Position numbers and translations under genes: made by a program. Below are positions 5,893 through 9,025 of a stretch of 9,025 nt of DNA, piece by piece. The notes beneath the pieces are model-generated. The model searched no databases. It was not told the DNA's origin and worked only from the letters and a program-made list of their open reading frames with translations. The stretch's first letter is position 1; each line of letters opens with the position of its first letter. Source of the stretch: JAZKFP01 sp040386355 (GTDB taxonomy: Bacteria > Pseudomonadota > Gammaproteobacteria > Pseudomonadales > UBA6940). The DNA lies in contig JAZKFP010000271.1 in NCBI GenBank assembly GCA_040386355.1, positions 1 to 9,025 of the forward strand, given 5' to 3'.

Positions 5893-5939
5893 ATTATAAA
5901 AGTATTGACAATTTCTACACATTTTTTTGGTAGAAATTG
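5893..5939 (-). promoter_or_regulatory. intergenic inverted repeat and -10-like box before the propeller gene
   Basis: A perfect 10-bp inverted repeat, CAATTTCTAC (5909-5918) and GTAGAAATTG (5930-5939), encloses an 11-base loop. Read on the minus strand it lies about 14 bases after the GGDEF/EAL stop codon and is followed by TTTTATAATC. The TATAAT (minus strand, 5898-5893) is a perfect -10 word but lacks a good -35 at the right spacing. The hairpin could be a weak terminator or attenuator, or an operator for a separate propeller promoter; the T-run after it is too short for a confident terminator call. Confidence 0.4.
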
Positions 5940-5952
5940 CACAACGCAAAAA

Positions 5953-8853
5953 TCAATGCAGCTTTAGTAGCTCACCAAATTCTTTTGCATTCACCGGTTT
6001 GCTAAATAAATAACCTTGCCCTTGAGCACATTTGCTTGCTTTTAAAAAGTTCAACTGTTCTTTAGACTCAATACCTTCTGCAATGACCTGATATTTTAAA
6101 CTCTCTCCCATGGCGATAATTGCATTCACAATAGCAGCGTCATTGGAATCGGTGGCAATATCTTGTACAAAAGATTGATCAATTTTTAGAGTGTCGATGG
6201 GAAGTTGTTTTAAATAACTTAAGCTTGAATAACCCGTGCCGAAATCATCAATCGCAATATTAACTCCCATATCACGCAAAGTTGTTAACATTGAAATTGC
6301 GCTTTCGGCATCCTGCATTAATACACTTTCTGTTAATTCAAACTCAAGGTACTCAGGTGATATTTTTGTTTCAGCAAAAATTTTTTGTACGCTATTTAAA
6401 AAATCTTTACTGCGAAATTCAATAGCAGAAATATTGATAGCAATTCTTTTAAATAATAAACCGGATTTTAACCAAGACTGAGCTTGTATACATACTTCTT
6501 GTAAAACCCACTGACCAATGGGAATAATAAGTCCATAATCTTCAGCAATGGTGATAAAATGCGCGGGTGGAATCATGCCACGTATAGGATGTTGCCAGCG
6601 TAATAATGCTTCAACGCCTGTAATTATTCCAGTTTCTAAATCAAACTTTGGCTGATAATGCAGCATAAATTCATTTTCTGCCAAAGCACGTCGTAAGCTG
6701 CTTTCAATAGCCTGTCTTTCAATTGCCCGATCCATCATTTCTTGTTTAAAAAATTGAAAATTATTTCGACCATTTTCCTTAGCATGATACATGGCGGTAT
6801 CTGCATTTTTTAATAATATTTCTGAAGTAGTACCATCATCGGGAAAAATACTAATTCCAATACTTGCACTCACATGTAAATCATACTGATCAATTTGATG
6901 AGGGGAAGCAAGCGCAGATAATATTTTTTGGGCAATTAAAGCAGCATCTTCTGAATGAGAAACTTCAGATAATAGAACTACAAATTCATCACCACCTTGT
7001 CGACTAACAGTGTCTGTGTCACGTACGCACTTAATCAAACGGTTTGCTACTGATTGTAGGAGTTTATCTCCCATCGAATGGCCTAGTGAATCATTGGTAT
7101 GTTTAAAACGATCTAAATCTAAAAACAATACGCCTAAGCGTAACGAGTGACGATGAGCCCATTTTATCGCGCGTGATAATCGATCATTTAATAAAACACG
7201 ATTTGGCATGCCAGTTAAAAAATCATGTTTGGCTAAACGTGACATTTCAAAAGAGATTTTTCTGGCTTGAGTGACATCACGAAGAACAATCACTTGTCCG
7301 TTTATTTTTCCACTAAAATCATAAATAGGTGACGCAGAATTTTCAACAAGTGATTCATTACCATCTGATCGGATAAATAAATACGTCGGTTTAGCGTCGG
7401 TTAATTTATCATCCGTATATTTATTATCAAAAATATTAATAACAGATTGACGACTATTTGGATCAACGATATTAAAAATCTCAGAAAATAGTTTTCCAAT
7501 AACGTATTTTTGAGAGCAACTGGTCAATTGTTCTGCCGCACGGTTAAGATAAGTAATTTTTCCGAAAGCATCGGTGGTTATAACCGCATCTGCAATTGAG
7601 CTGAGAGTAATTCGAGCAAATTCTTTTTCAGCAAATAATGCTTCTTCTGCTTTTTTACGAGCAGTAATATCGCTAATTGCAAGAAAAGCCATAGGTCTTC
7701 CACTTGCATCTTGAATAATGCTTCCTGAGTAGCTGAAAATTCGACTCCATGGAATGTCAAGACGTCTAACGTGAGCTTCGCAGTCTTTTAAAATTTCTCC
7801 ATGAAGAACTCGTGACAATGGCCATTCATTAAAAGATAAAATTTTTCCATTTAAATCTTTAAGTTCGAATATATCTTGTAAGTCTGGAAACTTTCGTAAA
7901 AGTCCTTCTTCTTGCCGTTCGTATTTGTGCATGGCTAATCCAGCACGATTCCAATAAATTATTCGACCGTCAAGCTCAGAAATTACTAAACCTTCATGAA
8001 GATTTTCAATAACACTTTGAAGTCGTTCTTCACTTTCTTTGATGCTTTGTTGAGTAAGCTTCTGATCAGTGATATCTCGTAAAAAAAAGGTTAACACTGG
8101 TTTGCCTGCCATTTCAATTTTTGATACAGAAGCTTCTAAGGGAAATTCTTCTCCATTTTGTCGTAAGCCATACAGATCTTTAGTAATACGTAATTCTGGT
8201 GAAGTCTGTATTGCTTGAATAAACTCTTTTATTTGATAGGTATGTTTTACGCGTATATGGAAAGGAATAAATCGATCCATTGTACTATTTAGAGCTTGGG
8301 TCGCAGAACAGCCAAAAATGTTTTCTGCTGCTGAATTAAATAAAATAATTTTTTGATTGCTATCTACACTAATAATTGCATCCATAGAGGATTCAATTAT
8401 TCGTGATAAAAATGATTCATTATTGATTGGTGTGGAAAAATTGTTCTTATCATTTGTAATAATTTCTTGAGTGACAATATAGAGTTCATTCTTTAATAAA
8501 TGATTAGCTTTTATAAGATTTATTTGATTTTTATCGCACGCTTTAGATTTGTATTCTAAGAAAAAACCAGAGCAAATATCATTAAATAATTCTGTCAAAT
8601 TTGTAATAAATCTTTCTTCTTCGAGTGAGATATTTTTTCTGGATGTATTAAAATAATTATTATTCTTTTTCAAAATAATTAAAGAATTAGGTTCCAATAG
8701 AGTAAAATTATCCCAGGCTTCGTTAGTAAAAATAATGGTTCCAGTGTTATCGATAATGGCAATTTGGATGCTTGTATGCTTTAAGATATTGTGAAGCAAG
8801 TTTAGAGAAAATAAATTGGTAAAATTCAATGCAGGAATAGAAGGTATGCTCAT
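5953..8853 (-). CDS. soluble multi-PAS GGDEF/EAL cyclic-di-GMP cyclase and phosphodiesterase
   Basis: A 966-residue cytoplasmic sensor-enzyme with no membrane segment. Residues about 22-135 look like a diverged PAS. Three clearer PAS domains follow at about 147-265, 275-400 and 407-530, the second and third linked by a short helical stretch. The GGDEF domain (about 537-702) has the metal aspartate in FLDLDRFK (Asp579), FKxxND (583-588), G620-G-D-E-F624, and an inhibitory RxxD site (Arg611-Asp614) five residues before it. The EAL domain (about 711-963) has EALLRW (748-753), Asn807, ELTE (839-842), DDFGTGYSS (869-877), Lys890 and Glu926, so both c-di-GMP synthesis and hydrolysis look possible. 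ATG at 8853 has GAGG (8862-8859) five bases upstream. The propeller gene follows 115 nt downstream on the same strand. Ligands of the PAS domains cannot be read from the sequence. Confidence 0.95.
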   Translation of the reverse strand: MSIPSIPALNFTNLFSLNLLHNILKHTSIQIAIIDNTGTIIFTNEAWDNFTLLEPNSLIILKKNNNYFNTSRKNISLEEERFITNLTELFNDICSGFFLEYKSKACDKNQINLIKANHLLKNELYIVTQEIITNDKNNFSTPINNESFLSRIIESSMDAIISVDSNQKIILFNSAAENIFGCSATQALNSTMDRFIPFHIRVKHTYQIKEFIQAIQTSPELRITKDLYGLRQNGEEFPLEASVSKIEMAGKPVLTFFLRDITDQKLTQQSIKESEERLQSVIENLHEGLVISELDGRIIYWNRAGLAMHKYERQEEGLLRKFPDLQDIFELKDLNGKILSFNEWPLSRVLHGEILKDCEAHVRRLDIPWSRIFSYSGSIIQDASGRPMAFLAISDITARKKAEEALFAEKEFARITLSSIADAVITTDAFGKITYLNRAAEQLTSCSQKYVIGKLFSEIFNIVDPNSRQSVINIFDNKYTDDKLTDAKPTYLFIRSDGNESLVENSASPIYDFSGKINGQVIVLRDVTQARKISFEMSRLAKHDFLTGMPNRVLLNDRLSRAIKWAHRHSLRLGVLFLDLDRFKHTNDSLGHSMGDKLLQSVANRLIKCVRDTDTVSRQGGDEFVVLLSEVSHSEDAALIAQKILSALASPHQIDQYDLHVSASIGISIFPDDGTTSEILLKNADTAMYHAKENGRNNFQFFKQEMMDRAIERQAIESSLRRALAENEFMLHYQPKFDLETGIITGVEALLRWQHPIRGMIPPAHFITIAEDYGLIIPIGQWVLQEVCIQAQSWLKSGLLFKRIAINISAIEFRSKDFLNSVQKIFAETKISPEYLEFELTESVLMQDAESAISMLTTLRDMGVNIAIDDFGTGYSSLSYLKQLPIDTLKIDQSFVQDIATDSNDAAIVNAIIAMGESLKYQVIAEGIESKEQLNFLKASKCAQGQGYLFSKPVNAKEFGELLKLH

Positions 8854-8888
8854 ATTTGCCTCAGTTAGCTATCGATAAATCTGAACAG

Positions 8889-8948
8889 ATTATAATATTA
8901 TTTCTAAGGTTTGAAACTCATTTATATCTGCTTTTTTCTAATATGCAA
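8889..8948 (-). promoter_or_regulatory. candidate promoters of the GGDEF/EAL gene
   Basis: On the minus strand TTGCAT (8948-8943) lies 16 bases before TATAAA (8926-8921), a plausible sigma-70 pair about 70 bases upstream of the ATG. A second, perfect -10 word TATAAT (8894-8889) lies nearer the gene, with only a poor -35 (TTTCAA, 16-base spacing). Either could drive the gene and, by read-through, the propeller gene. Read by eye in AT-rich DNA. Confidence 0.45.
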
Positions 8949-8985
8949 TATATTGATAAGATTTAATTCTATACAGCCATTAAGG

Positions 8986-9001
8986 CCAAAAGGTATTTTG
9001 G
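8986..9001. repeat. small hairpin at the window edge
   Basis: CCAAAA (8986-8991) and TTTTGG (8996-9001) pair perfectly around GGTA, and the flanking TAAGG (8981-8985) and GTCTTA words make a longer imperfect palindrome. It may belong to the end of a gene beyond the window. The stem is AT-rich and has no clear T-run on the minus strand, so a terminator role is not claimed. Confidence 0.3.
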
Positions 9002-9025
9002 AAAAGGTCTTAAAAATTAATTAAA

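Noticed and set aside
5905..5910. perfect TTGACA on the plus strand
   Set aside because: There is no -10 box at normal spacing; the word is part of the inverted-repeat region between two minus-strand genes.
5838..5942. 35-residue N-terminal extension of the propeller protein from a GTG
   Set aside because: The GTG has no ribosome site, the extension crosses an inverted repeat and a -10-like box, and it would bury the signal peptide about 55 residues in.
6236..6481. 81-codon plus-strand open frame
   Set aside because: It is antisense to the EAL domain coding region, without ribosome site or motif.
7578..7760. 60-codon minus-strand open frame
   Set aside because: It is in another frame inside the PAS region of the GGDEF/EAL gene, which is clearly the coding frame.
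1..9025. CRISPR array or complete insertion sequence
   Set aside because: No regularly spaced repeats and no transposase or integrase coding sequence were found on either strand.

Overview
The window is AT-rich bacterial chromosome. The organism is probably a gammaproteobacterium, and the style (very AT-rich DNA, short GTAGGGGCGAA-type palindromic repeats, a Fic protein, a secreted beta-propeller, and a PAS/GGDEF/EAL protein) would fit Legionellales-like host-associated bacteria. This is an impression from composition and gene content; no marker gene in the window fixes the taxon.

Layout. (1) Positions 3-78 hold a complete tRNA-Arg (anticodon CCT) on the plus strand with encoded CCA. (2) Positions 79-710 contain no convincing gene. 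They hold a nested palindromic MITE/REP-like element (245-337) and a second, more GC-rich repeat-bounded patch (398-611) overlapping a doubtful 66-codon minus-strand ORF. (3) Positions 766-1854 (+) encode a SoFic-type Fic AMP-transferase with a C-terminal winged helix. It sits directly behind a tandem 22-bp repeat that contains a perfect TATAAT. Its catalytic motif is intact, but the glutamate expected in its inhibitory helix is alanine. (4) Positions 2091-2213 and 2258-2374 (+) encode two tandem, paralogous, very small lipoproteins (40 and 38 residues, with only 18-20 residues after signal peptidase II cleavage) sharing a three-cysteine motif. They are short enough to be missed by routine annotation and are the most novel-looking item here. 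(5) A strong bidirectional hairpin terminator (2389-2428) separates them from the convergent minus-strand genes. (6) Positions 2427-5837 (-) encode a large exported LVIVP-type beta-propeller protein with a Pro/Thr linker and an unexpected hydrophobic insertion. (7) Positions 5953-8853 (-) encode a soluble multi-PAS diguanylate cyclase/phosphodiesterase with both signature motifs intact, preceded by a plausible promoter and a good ribosome binding site.

How they may work together. The c-di-GMP protein and the exported propeller are codirectional with a 115-nt gap, so the propeller could be a co-transcribed surface or periplasmic partner, although the gap also carries its own inverted repeat and a -10-like box. 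The Fic gene and the lipoprotein pair are codirectional but separated by 236 nt. They probably have separate promoters, and nothing in the sequence proves a functional link between them.
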